A stretch of 64,000 nt of DNA, from NCBI GenBank assembly GCA_045576855.1, contig JAZNHG010000031.1, positions 62,001-126,000 on the forward strand, read 5' to 3'. The position numbers and the translations under genes were made by a program. Source of the DNA: Colimorpha sp045576855 (lineage in GTDB: Bacteria; Bacteroidota; Bacteroidia; Bacteroidales; P3). Shown here one piece after another: positions 24,582-31,579 of the stretch. Positions within the stretch are counted from its first letter, which is position 1. Every line of letters begins with the position of its first letter. The notes beneath the pieces were generated by a model. It did not search any database. It worked only from the letters and a program-made list of their open reading frames with translations, and was not told the DNA's origin.

Positions 24582-25613
24582 ATGATGAGAAAACCCCTAC
24601 TTTTCCTCGCCGCCGCGATGCTGCTGGCCTCGGTAGACGCCAGCGCGCAGAACCAAATCGACCGCCAGGGCCGCCGCCAAGGCCACTGGGTGCGCACCGA
24701 CAAGGACGGCGCAAAAATCTATGAAGGCGATTTTGTCGACGGACAGGAGACAGGCACTTTCACTTACTACTACCCCAACGGGACGGTGCGCATGCGCAAT
24801 GTCTACAGTGTACCCGGCACGCGATGCAGCCACGAAGCCTACGACGAGCAGGGCCGGCTGGTGGCCCGCGGCGAATACGACCGGCGCAACCGCGACGGCC
24901 GCTGGAGCTTCTATGCCGAGGACGGACGACTGGTCAAGGAGGCCGACTACCGCATGGGCGTCAAGGACGGCATGCACGTCATCTACACCCAGCGCGGCGA
25001 CACCGCCGAGGTGACCCACTGGCGCGACAATCACCGCAACGGCCGCTGGTGGAAACGCATCGGACTCAAGGGATACATCACCGGACACTATGTCAACGGC
25101 GGCCTTGAAGGACGCCTGGTGGAATACGACGAGCAGGGACACCTCTGCCGCGAAGGCTACTACAAGGACGGCCTCAAGCACGGCACCTACCGCTACTACG
25201 AGGGCGGCGTACTGGTGATCGACGAACTCTGGGAGCACGGCATGATGGCCGACCGCCGCGTGCGGTTGCTCACCCCGCAGGAGGAATTCGTCTCCATCCA
25301 CAATATCGCCTGCCTGGCCCCGCAGGGCAAGAGCAAGGTGGTCGTTGTCATGACCGACGGCACCAAGAAGGTGACCCGCGAAGACCCCGAGCTGGTGCTG
25401 GACCGCGTGGGCGACGAACTCTTCGACTGCGCCAACCGCAAGAGCCGCGTCACCGTGGCACGCCGCGCCATACAGGGCCTCGGCAAGGACGCCGACGGAC
25501 GCGACATACTGCTCCTCGAGCCCCAACCCGACTTCGCCATCTTCCCCGACGAGGACGGCATCAAGATGGTGCGCAGCCGCCACTTCGACGACGAGCCCGC
25601 TCTCGGACGCTGA
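24582..25613 (+). CDS. exported MORN/YwqK-repeat protein
   Basis: 343 residues with a signal peptide (LLFLAAAMLLASVDASAQ). At least seven short beta-hairpin repeats with the MORN/YwqK pattern follow: YYPNGTVRMRNVY, YDEQGRLVARGEYDRRNRDGRW, FYAEDGRLVKEADYRMG, YDEQGHLCREGYYKDGLKHGTYRYY. A C-terminal domain of about 110 residues without repeats (VSIHNIACLAPQGKSKVVVV) comes last. Such proteins are common in Bacteroidota and usually surface or periplasmic with unknown ligand. It is divergent from the Kdo-type operon and followed by a hairpin at 25635-25658. A similar repeat protein lies at 59914-60741. Confidence 0.85.
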   Translation: MMRKPLLFLAAAMLLASVDASAQNQIDRQGRRQGHWVRTDKDGAKIYEGDFVDGQETGTFTYYYPNGTVRMRNVYSVPGTRCSHEAYDEQGRLVARGEYDRRNRDGRWSFYAEDGRLVKEADYRMGVKDGMHVIYTQRGDTAEVTHWRDNHRNGRWWKRIGLKGYITGHYVNGGLEGRLVEYDEQGHLCREGYYKDGLKHGTYRYYEGGVLVIDELWEHGMMADRRVRLLTPQEEFVSIHNIACLAPQGKSKVVVVMTDGTKKVTREDPELVLDRVGDELFDCANRKSRVTVARRAIQGLGKDADGRDILLLEPQPDFAIFPDEDGIKMVRSRHFDDEPALGR

Positions 25614-25625
25614 CACAAACCTCGG

Positions 25626-25764
25626 GAAAAAGATATGGGGCCCAAGACAAGGCCCCATCACTTCCATTAAACACTATTGCAAAACCCCGAATTTAGAAGG
25701 TACCCGGGCAACCTTTGTTCGTTAATTGTCAGTGCGGAAAAGACATTCCGGCTTGTGCATAACC
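25626..25764 (-). ncRNA. candidate small RNA between promoter box and terminator hairpin
   Basis: On the minus strand a perfect TATCTTTG box (25777-25770) is followed about 110 bp later by an 8-bp perfect GC-rich hairpin (25658-25635) and then TATCTTTTTC. No open reading frame of useful length lies between. Inside, UUCC..GGAA, CACU..AGUG and CCCG..CGGG can pair to give one long, bulged hairpin, an outline reminiscent of 6S-type RNAs. It is antisense to nothing and sits in the gap between the MORN protein gene and mtaB. The small-RNA reading is inference; the hairpin could simply end the MORN gene transcript. Confidence 0.45.
25635..25658 (-). terminator. hairpin ATGGGGCC / GGCCCCAT
   Basis: Perfect 8-bp stem with an 8-nt loop. 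A T-run follows only in the leftward direction (ATCTTTTTC), which fits a terminator for a leftward transcript. It may also protect the 3' end of the rightward MORN mRNA. Confidence 0.65.
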
Positions 25765-25769
25765 GATGC

Positions 25770-25777
25770 AAAGATAC
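25770..25777 (-). promoter_or_regulatory. Bacteroidota -7 promoter box (TATCTTTG) without a following gene
   Basis: CAAAGATA on the plus strand. Leftward transcription from here meets no coding frame before the hairpin at 25658. Supports the candidate small RNA. Confidence 0.6.
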
Positions 25778-25858
25778 AAAAATAAATCGACACGGCAAAA
25801 AAAAGTTATCCTGTCCGACTTTTCTACCCACACCTTCAGTCCCGCAAAACGCCCCCAT

Positions 25859-27403
25859 ATGACCATCGCCGCACACACCCTGGGCTGCAAACTGAACTAT
25901 GCCGAGACCTCCGACCTGCTGCGCCGGCTCGCCGCCAACGGCCACACCGTGGTCGACTGGGGCAGCCGCGCCGACCTCTATCTGGTCAACACCTGCACCG
26001 TGACCGCCGTGGCCGAGAAGAAATGCCGCACCGCCATCCACCAGGCCCACCGCCAGAACCCCGACGCACAGATTGTCGTCGTCGGTTGCTTCGCCCAGGT
26101 GGCCGCCGCCGAGATAGCAGCCATACCCGGCGTCACCCTCGTGCTCGGCAACGACCGCAAGCACCTCCTGCCAGAGATAGTAGGCAGTGGACAGTGGAAA
26201 GCAACTACCAACTGCCCACTGCCAACTGTCAACTGCCAACTGCCAACTGCCAACTACCCACTGCCAACTTTCCCCCTGCAATATTCCTCCGCGGGAGGAC
26301 CCGACCGCACGCGCGTCTTCTTCAAAATACAGGATGGCTGCGACTACTTCTGTACCTATTGCGCCATACCCTTCGCCCGCGGCCGCTCGCGCTCGGCCAC
26401 AATCGAGGAGACCCTCGACACAGCCCGCCGCATTGCCGACGGAGGGGCCCGCGAGGTGGTCCTCACCGGCGTCAACACCGGTACCTTCGGTCTGCACCAG
26501 GGCCAGTCGTTCCTGGACCTGCTGCGCGGGCTGGACGGCATCGAGGGCATACTCCGCTACCGCATATCCAGCATCGAACCCAACCTGCTCACCGACGAGA
26601 TAATAGACTTCGTGGCCCACAGCCGCGCTTTCCTGCCGCACTTCCACATCCCGCTGCAGGGCGGCTCCGACCACGTGCTGCAACTCATGCACCGCCGCTA
26701 CGACACCGCCCTCTACGCCGCCAAGCTGCAACGCATCAAGGCCGCGATGCCCGACGCCTGCATAGCCGCCGACGTCATGGCCGGCTTCAACGGCGAGAAC
26801 GAAGAAGAGTTCCGCAAGACGCTCGACTTCATCGACGCGCTGCCCATCTCCTATCTGCACGTATTCACCTACAGCGACCGCCCCGGCACCGCCGCCCTGC
26901 GCCTGCCGGAGAAGGTGCCCGTGCCGGTGCGCCACGAACACACCGCACGCCTGCTCCAACTCAGCGAACGCAAACACCACGCCTTCATCCAGAGCCAGCT
27001 GGGCAAGACACGCCCCGTCCTGTGGGAAAGCAAGAAAGTGGAGAGCGGAGAGCGGAGAGTGGAGAGCGGAGAGCGGAGAGTGGAGAGCGGAGAGCGGAGA
27101 GTGGAGAGCGGAGAGCGGAGAGTGGAGAACGGAGAGCGGAGAGCGGAGAACGGAGAGCAACTGCCAACTGCCAACTGCCCACTGCCAACTGCCCACTGCC
27201 AACTACCCACTGCCAACTGCCAACTGCCAACTGCCAACTACCAACTGCCTGGTATGCCCCGCGAGCTTGACGAGCGAACTGCCCACTGCCAACTACACGG
27301 GTGGACCGACAATTACATCCGTGTAAGCCGCCCCTACGACCCCGCACTGGTCAACACGGTCCAATCCGTCACCCTCAGCCCCGGCATCATCGTCCGCGAC
27401 TAG
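25859..27403 (+). CDS. mtaB: tRNA (N6-L-threonylcarbamoyladenosine(37)-C2)-methylthiotransferase MtaB, enlarged by two repeat insertions
   Basis: 514 residues from the ATG at 25859 (MTIAAHTLGCKLNYAET), against about 430-450 usually. The UPF0004 domain carries its cluster cysteines in GCKLN, VNTCTV and VGCFAQ. The radical-SAM motif is CDYFCTYC, then VVLTGVNTG, FHIPLQGGSDHVLQ and DVMAGFNGENEEEF. Two stretches are foreign: about 30 residues after KHLLPEIVG (26182-26271), just before the radical-SAM domain, and about 85 residues (27038-27297) inside the C-terminal TRAM-like domain, between PVLWE and GWTDNYIRV. Both are translated heptamer arrays and both keep the frame. The 3' end overlaps the convergent DUF6266 gene by 111 bp. 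Modifies tRNAs that read ANN codons. Confidence 0.93.
   Translation: MTIAAHTLGCKLNYAETSDLLRRLAANGHTVVDWGSRADLYLVNTCTVTAVAEKKCRTAIHQAHRQNPDAQIVVVGCFAQVAAAEIAAIPGVTLVLGNDRKHLLPEIVGSGQWKATTNCPLPTVNCQLPTANYPLPTFPLQYSSAGGPDRTRVFFKIQDGCDYFCTYCAIPFARGRSRSATIEETLDTARRIADGGAREVVLTGVNTGTFGLHQGQSFLDLLRGLDGIEGILRYRISSIEPNLLTDEIIDFVAHSRAFLPHFHIPLQGGSDHVLQLMHRRYDTALYAAKLQRIKAAMPDACIAADVMAGFNGENEEEFRKTLDFIDALPISYLHVFTYSDRPGTAALRLPEKVPVPVRHEHTARLLQLSERKHHAFIQSQLGKTRPVLWESKKVESGERRVESGERRVESGERRVESGERRVENGERRAENGEQLPTANCPLPTAHCQLPTANCQLPTANYQLPGMPRELDERTAHCQLHGWTDNYIRVSRPYDPALVNTVQSVTLSPGIIVRD
26182..26271 (+). repeat. 7-bp tandem repeat (CCAACTG/CCCACTG)n inside mtaB, site 1
   Basis: About 90 bp with imperfect units at the ends (CAGTGGA, ACTACCA) and clean CCAACTG units in the middle. 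Translated as LPTANCQ-type repeats. Confidence 0.93.
27038..27297 (+). repeat. double 7-bp repeat array inside mtaB, site 2
   Basis: 27038-27160 is built of GGAGAGC/GGAGAGT units (VESGERR repeats). 27160-27249 is built of CCAACTG/CCCACTG units (LPTANCQ repeats). After a 26-bp spacer containing GCGAGCTTGACGAGCG, a further three units end at 27297. The two unit types are the same ones found separately in the IspD-like gene and in the KdsC-YhcH gene. Confidence 0.93.
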
Positions 27404-28063
27404 TGCCGTCGCAACCGCCTCAGCCTCAGCCTCGGGCCGCACCTGCATGGCACACGACTCGGAGTAGCGGCCCTGCCCGTCGGCCGCGTAGGCGTAGACC
27501 CACAGCGTGCGCTCCGCAAATCCGTCGGGCAGCAGCAGCCGCACCCGACCGCTGCGGCGCAGCACCGCCGAGGCCAGCGTGCCGGCCTCCAGCTCGGGGC
27601 AGTAGACGTAGAGCCACACCTGGTCGTCGGACCGCGCACGCATACGCAGCGGATTGCGCTCGAAACTCACCGTCAGCACATTACCCTCGTCCACACGTCC
27701 CTCCGTGGGCGCCACCGGTGCCATAGGGCCGGTGCTCAGCCGCAGCTGCTGCCAGTCCACCTGCAGCACGCCGTCCACCTGGGCGAACGCAGGCTGGTTC
27801 ATCCGCACGAACAGATTGTCGGCCGTCATGCCGCAGTCGCGCGCCGCGCCGCGCAGCGCCTGCCGCACGGGCCATGCCATGCGCGCCGCCAGCCGCACCT
27901 CGTCGCGAAACAGCATGCGGTGCGCCTGCTGCGCCGCCGTGCGCGGATTGCGCACCTCCACCGGACGGCTGCGCATACACCAGCGCCCGTTCCACCGATA
28001 GCCCACCACAGGCCCCAGCCGTCCGCTGAAGCCGCCCAGTATGCCTTCCGTTATCTTTGCCAT
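27293..28063 (-). CDS. DUF6266 family protein
   Basis: 256 residues from the ATG at 28063 (MAKITEGILGGFSGRLGPVV), which is the conserved DUF6266 start; an in-frame extension to 28135 is rejected. The family pattern continues with VVGYRWNGRWCMRSRPVEV and FRDEVRLAARM, then beta-rich repeats. Relatives are small Bacteroidota proteins of unknown function. The last ~37 residues run antisense to the end of mtaB and are Asp/Gly/Val-rich, so the original stop may have been lost and the tail may have no function. Upstream sequence shows no clear promoter box. Confidence 0.8.
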   Translation of the reverse strand: MAKITEGILGGFSGRLGPVVGYRWNGRWCMRSRPVEVRNPRTAAQQAHRMLFRDEVRLAARMAWPVRQALRGAARDCGMTADNLFVRMNQPAFAQVDGVLQVDWQQLRLSTGPMAPVAPTEGRVDEGNVLTVSFERNPLRMRARSDDQVWLYVYCPELEAGTLASAVLRRSGRVRLLLPDGFAERTLWVYAYAADGQGRYSESCAMQVRPEAEAEAVATALVADDDAGAEGDGLDRVDQCGVVGAAYTDVIVGPPV

Positions 28064-28207
28064 AAGTATCTGTTTTTTAGGGTTACACCTGCAGTCAACC
28101 ACCCCCATCCGAGGTATATTCCACTGCCATTCCACTTACCAAAACGTTACATACGACTTATTATTGCCTACTGTGGTAAGTTTTAACAAGTATTATAATA
28201 AGGGAAT
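28064..28207. other. gap upstream of the DUF6266 gene, no gene seen
   Basis: AT-rich leader containing a partial palindrome (CTACTGTGGTAAG). I see no coding frame with support. Together with the following repeat and terminator it fills the space to the aquaporin gene. Confidence 0.5.
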
Positions 28208-28233
28208 GCTAAGAGATGAGTAAGAGATGGTAG
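28208..28233 (+). repeat. short 11-bp repeat (TAAGAGATGAG)
   Basis: Two to two-and-a-half units in direct succession (CTAAGAGATGAG, TAAGAGATGGT). Same period as the arrays at 4920, 16555 and 44081. Confidence 0.6.
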
Positions 28234-28334
28234 CGCAAATACCTGTTGTTGTGCCTTGTGCGGTGGGTAGCCGGGGGCGCCCGGCGGCGGCGTGCGGGGC
28301 GTCGTAGGCGGTTGGCGGCCACGGGGTGCCGCGG

Positions 28335-28372
28335 CGAAAAAAGAAGAGGCCGCCCCACGCGGAGGCGACCTC
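28335..28372 (-). terminator. rho-independent terminator of the aquaporin gene
   Basis: Leftward reading: GAGGTCGCC, 9-nt loop, GGCGGCCTC (one mismatch), then TTCTTTTTT. It starts 28 bp after the aqpZ stop codon. Confidence 0.85.
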
Positions 28373-28399
28373 TAGGATTATAGACTGCCGGCAGTGGCG

Positions 28400-29125
28400 T
28401 TACTTCTCGCACTTCTTGCAGCAGCCGCCGAGGCACTTGTAGGCCAGACCGGCCAGACCGGCACCCACGAGCGGGGCCACGATGAAGAGCCAGAGCTGCG
28501 AGCAGGCGCTCCAGGTGGCGCAGTCGCTGAAGAGGGCCTGGCTCAGCGAGCGGGCGGGGTTGACGCTGGTGTTGGTCAGCGGGATGCTGATGAGGTGGAT
28601 GAGCACCAGGGTGAGGCCGATGGCCAGGCCGCCGAACTTGCCGTTGGCATGGCGGTCGTCGGTGACACCGAGGATGACCATCAGGAAGATGAAGGTCAGC
28701 AGAGCCTCGACAAGGAAGGCACCGCCCATCGTGACTTTCAGATAGTCGGGGTTGCCCGTGGCGGCGGCAAAGTCGGCGCCGAAGCCGTTGGCGGCGAAGA
28801 CACCCGTCGAGCCCAGGCCGGCGGAATTCCAGATGACGAGCAGCAGAGCGCCGGCAATGATGGCACCCACGCACTGGCTGAGCCAATAGAGGAGCATGTC
28901 TTTCAGGCTCATGCGGCCGTTGACCCACACACCGAACGAGACAGCGGGGTTGAGGTGAGCACCGCTGATGTGGCCCACGCCGTAGGCCATAGCAATCACG
29001 GTGAGACCAAAGGCGATGGCCACACCGAGGAAACCGACGTGTCCGAACAGCGCAGTACCGCAACCGCCGAGCACCAGCACGAATGTACCCAGACATTCGG
29101 CAAACATTTTGTTACAGATTTTCAT
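28400..29125 (-). CDS. aqpZ: aquaporin Z
   Basis: 241 residues, six membrane helices and the two half-helix signatures SGAHLNPAVSFG and NTSVNPARSLSQA. The narrow selectivity filter and short loops fit an AqpZ-type water channel rather than a glycerol facilitator. The C-terminus ends in a cysteine- and lysine-rich tail (KCLGGCCKKCEK), which is unusual for AqpZ and could bind metal or form disulfides. Monocistronic, with its own terminator downstream. It is transcribed away from the DUF362 gene. Confidence 0.95.
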   Translation of the reverse strand: MKICNKMFAECLGTFVLVLGGCGTALFGHVGFLGVAIAFGLTVIAMAYGVGHISGAHLNPAVSFGVWVNGRMSLKDMLLYWLSQCVGAIIAGALLLVIWNSAGLGSTGVFAANGFGADFAAATGNPDYLKVTMGGAFLVEALLTFIFLMVILGVTDDRHANGKFGGLAIGLTLVLIHLISIPLTNTSVNPARSLSQALFSDCATWSACSQLWLFIVAPLVGAGLAGLAYKCLGGCCKKCEK

Positions 29126-29225
29126 AATGTTGTTACTTTTAGGTTAAACATTGAAATTATCGCCCCTTTAACGAATATTTAGAAAATTTATTGCCACAAA
29201 TCGACATTTATCGGACAAAAAAATG

Positions 29226-29233
29226 TATTTTTG
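29226..29233 (+). promoter_or_regulatory. Bacteroidota -7 promoter box (TATTTTTG)
   Basis: Exact TAnnTTTG 8 bp before the ATG at 29242. The transcript would start almost at the ATG, so the leader is very short. The longer frame starting at 29191 would begin upstream of the promoter and is rejected. Confidence 0.65.
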
Positions 29234-29241
29234 CCGCCATT

Positions 29242-30234
29242 ATGAGACACCGAATCCTATACCTAGTGGCATTCATTGCCCTGACGGCCAACATGATGGC
29301 CTGCGCACAAAACACCACCACCACCCTCCCCTACCAGCCCACAGCGGGCACCGAGGGGCCGGCGGTCTACTTCACGAGCGATATCAGCGCAGAGTCGCTG
29401 GTGCGCATCTTCGAGGCCCTCGGCGTCGAGCCGCAGGGGCGTGTGGCGGTGAAGATCAGCACCGGCGAGTCGCAGCAGAGCCACCAGTTGGCGCCGGAGC
29501 TCATCATGCCGCTGGTGGAGTGCGTGCACGGCACGCTGGTGGAGTGCAACACCGCCTACCCCTTCTCTACGCGCGCCAAGACCAAGAGCCACGAGAAGGA
29601 GGTGCAGCGGCGCGGCTACGGCCACGTGGACATCATGGACGCCGAGGGCACCATGCGCCTGCCGGTACGGGACACCACCTATATCAAGTACGACGAGGTG
29701 GGCAGCCACCTGGCCAACTACGACTTCATGATAGACCTGTCGCACTTCAAGGGGCACGCCATGGGTGGCTTCGGCGGGGCGCTGAAAAACCTCTCCATCG
29801 GCGTGGCGTCGCGCAGCGGCAAGTTCTACATCCACTCGGCCGGTGCCACCGACAGCCGCTGGAAGACCGCCGAGCAGGACGCCTTTCTCGAATGCATGGC
29901 CACCGCCGCCGAGGCGGTGCACCGCCACTTCAAGCAGGAGGGGCGCAATATCGTATACATCAACGTGATGAACAACCTCTCTGTCGACTGCGACTGCGAT
30001 GGGCACCCGGCGGCGCCGCGCATGAAGGACGTGGGCATCCTGGCCTCCACCGACCCAGTGGCGCTCGACAAGGCCTGCCTCGACCTCGTCTTCGGCCATG
30101 AGAACACCGAGGGCGACGACGCCGGCCCCCTGCAGGAGCGCGTCAACAAGAAGCACGGCACCCATATCATCACCCACGCCGAGCGCCTCGGCCTCGGCAG
30201 CAGCCGCTACCGCCTGATCAGGTTGGAGCTTTGA
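29242..30234 (+). CDS. exported DUF362 domain protein
   Basis: 330 residues. A signal sequence ends near ALTANMMACAQ and may be a lipobox (MMAC). The DUF362 core follows: VAVKISTGESQQSH, LVECNTAYPFSTRAKT, FMIDLSHFKGHAMGGFGGALKNLSIG, and the C-terminal LASTDPVALDKACLDLVFG. DUF362 proteins often accompany iron-sulfur or redox proteins, but this one lacks the ferredoxin cysteine cluster seen in larger members. A heptamer array follows the stop. The final 62 bp of the gene recur at 31216-31277. Confidence 0.88.
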   Translation: MRHRILYLVAFIALTANMMACAQNTTTTLPYQPTAGTEGPAVYFTSDISAESLVRIFEALGVEPQGRVAVKISTGESQQSHQLAPELIMPLVECVHGTLVECNTAYPFSTRAKTKSHEKEVQRRGYGHVDIMDAEGTMRLPVRDTTYIKYDEVGSHLANYDFMIDLSHFKGHAMGGFGGALKNLSIGVASRSGKFYIHSAGATDSRWKTAEQDAFLECMATAAEAVHRHFKQEGRNIVYINVMNNLSVDCDCDGHPAAPRMKDVGILASTDPVALDKACLDLVFGHENTEGDDAGPLQERVNKKHGTHIITHAERLGLGSSRYRLIRLEL

Positions 30235-30237
30235 GGT

Positions 30238-30313
30238 TTTAGGTCGGAAGTCGGAGGTCAGAGGTCAGAGGTATGAGGTTCCAACCTCCGACCTAATTCC
30301 AACCTCCGACCTA
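30238..30313 (+). repeat. 7-bp repeats (AGGTCAG type) forming an inverted structure
   Basis: Starts 4 bp after the DUF362 stop: steps of GGTCGGA, AGTCGGA, GGTCAGA, GGTCAGA, GGTATGA, followed by two copies of CCAACCTCCGACCTAA, which are complementary to TTAGGTCGG at the beginning. It could fold back and end the transcript, although no T-run follows directly. Confidence 0.8.
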
Positions 30314-30343
30314 AATTTTCTAAGTTTTATTGACTTTTTTTCG

Positions 30344-30351
30344 TACATTTG
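30344..30351 (+). promoter_or_regulatory. Bacteroidota -7 promoter box (TACATTTG)
   Basis: Matches TAnnTTTG, in an AT-rich stretch 67 bp upstream of the 30418 ATG, giving a leader of about 60 nt. Confidence 0.6.
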
Positions 30352-30417
30352 CAGGTGGAAACAGACTGTAATACAGATACGAACAACTAATTATCAACAA
30401 CTTAAAAACCGCATATT

Positions 30418-30879
30418 ATGACAAAAGAAGAAGCACTGAAGATGTTTGCCCAGTATGGGGCTGGTTGGTTTGGCAACAGCAAACAGCATTTCGCCTTCTC
30501 GGCCTACTGCCGCCTGAACGGCTGGAACAAGCTGGCCGACAAGTGGAAAGAGGAAGCCGAAGAGGAGTGGGACGAGGCCGAAGAGGTCCTGAACCGCCTG
30601 GTGGAGCTCGGCTGCAAGCCCGAGATGCTGCAGGAGGCCATGAAGACCATCGAATTCCCCTTCTACGACGATCCCAAGCAGCAGATCGAGAGCGACTACA
30701 ACCCCGAGGCTGTGAAGGCCATGAGCGAGATGGCCGCCGCCTTCGCCGACGACTACCCCACCCAGAAGCTCATCCACAAGTGGATCGACGGCGAGACCGA
30801 GCACATGGCTTGGGAGGCTCAGTACCTGAACTATATCGACAAGCTGGGCTACGAGAACTTCCTCATCGAAATGATGTAG
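30418..30879 (+). CDS. conserved-looking small helical protein, function unknown
   Basis: 153 residues, acidic, without signal peptide or membrane helix. Long predicted helices with regularly spaced Glu, Asp and His (for example KEEAEEEWDEAEEVLNRLVE and GETEHMAWEAQYLNYIDKL) recall ferritin-like or other helical-bundle proteins, but no exact metal-ligand pattern can be fixed by eye. High-GC codon use matches the core genome. It has its own promoter box and is followed 49 bp later by the small winged-helix-like gene; the two probably share a transcript that ends at the hairpin at 31166. Confidence 0.75.
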   Translation: MTKEEALKMFAQYGAGWFGNSKQHFAFSAYCRLNGWNKLADKWKEEAEEEWDEAEEVLNRLVELGCKPEMLQEAMKTIEFPFYDDPKQQIESDYNPEAVKAMSEMAAAFADDYPTQKLIHKWIDGETEHMAWEAQYLNYIDKLGYENFLIEMM

Positions 30880-30928
30880 AGCAGGTAGTGAATCATTGTA
30901 CAACCTATAATAATAATAAATTACAATT

Positions 30929-31102
30929 ATGAAAGAACAAGTTCTCCAGGCCATGCGCGAGGCGGGCAAACCCGTATCCGCTGGTGACATCACCAAGGCT
31001 CTTGGCGCCGACCGCAAAGAGGTCGACAAAGCCTTCGCCGAGCTGAAGAAAGAGGGCGCCATCGTGTCGCCCGTCCGCTGCAAGTGGGAGCCCGCGAAAT
31101 AG
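30929..31102 (+). CDS. small winged-helix-like protein (57 aa)
   Basis: ATG 30929 to TAG 31100-31102. Sequence features: KEQVLQAMREAGKPVSAGDI, then TKALGADRKEVDKAFAELKK and EGAIVSPVRCKWEPAK. This is a helix, turn, helix plus a short beta wing, as in MarR/ArsR-like minimal winged-helix domains, where AGDITKALGADRKEVDKA would be the helix-turn-helix. It is preceded by an A/T-rich leader, as is usual for Bacteroidota ribosome binding, and followed by a strong terminator. Probably a small DNA-binding or protein-binding regulator; the target is unknown. Confidence 0.75.
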   Translation: MKEQVLQAMREAGKPVSAGDITKALGADRKEVDKAFAELKKEGAIVSPVRCKWEPAK

Positions 31103-31165
31103 CCAGCCCTGCCGACTCGCCCACAGACCGTGTCGGCATATCCCATACAAGTAGACATCAAAAAA

Positions 31166-31194
31166 CAGGAACCTCAGCCGAGGTTCCTGTTTGG
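31166..31194 (+). terminator. rho-independent terminator
   Basis: CAGGAACCTC, loop AGCC, GAGGTTCCTG: a perfect 10-bp stem followed by TTTGGTTTT. Ends the 30418-31102 transcript. Confidence 0.9.
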
Positions 31195-31215
31195 TTTTGT
31201 CATTGTCAACTGCAG

Positions 31216-31287
31216 GGCACCCACATCATCACCCACGCCGAGCACCTCGGCCTCGGCAGCAGCCGCTACCGCCTGATGAAACTATAG
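31216..31287 (+). pseudogene. 3'-end fragment of a DUF362 gene
   Basis: 62 bp (31216-31277) match the end of the intact DUF362 gene (30157-30218) with two differences, in the same orientation. The fragment then ends with its own codons and stop (MKL-stop instead of IRLEL-stop). It encodes only GTHIITHAEHLGLGSSRY plus six residues and has no start. It looks like the tail of a diverged DUF362 allele left at the edge of the defence island. Confidence 0.85.
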
Positions 31288-31502
31288 CATCTCCCCCACC
31301 CGGCATACAGCGACACCCGACTTCACGTCACCTATACTTTCGCCCTCCGAACGGAGCAGTTTTCGAACGGACCTGGAGCGGAGTTAGACCAGAGTTAGAG
31401 CAGACCTGGACATAAGTTTCCACCCCACCCAACATCATATTCTCACACTAACGCATTCCCACACTAACGCATTCCTCTTATTGCATACCTAAACAGGAAG
31501 TG
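31288..31502. other. intergenic island border, AT-rich, repeats only
   Basis: Contains an 11-bp-period stretch (31375-31411, steps GGAGTTAGACC, AGAGTTAGAGC) and two copies of CACACTAACGCATTCC near 31445-31475. No gene seen. The change from high GC to low GC happens here. Confidence 0.6.
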
Positions 31503-31561
31503 TTTCCGGGTGCAAAAATACGGGTTTTATTTCAAATGTCAAAATTACAGACTAACGCATT
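31503..31561 (-). repeat. 59-bp direct repeat, left copy (with orphan promoter box)
   Basis: 58 of 59 bases match 33098-33156. Contains CAAAAATA (TATTTTTG leftward), pointing away from the AlbA_2 gene into the empty border region. Confidence 0.92.
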
Positions 31562-31579
31562 CTGCTATCACACATACCA

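Noticed and set aside
25667..27202. Leftward 511-codon frame antisense to mtaB
   Set aside because: Open only because the heptamer arrays lack stops on both strands; the sense strand encodes MtaB.
23388..27297. CRISPR array
   Set aside because: Arrays are direct 7-bp repeats without spacers, mostly within coding sequence, and no cas operon is present. The Cas4-like gene at 62 kb stands alone.
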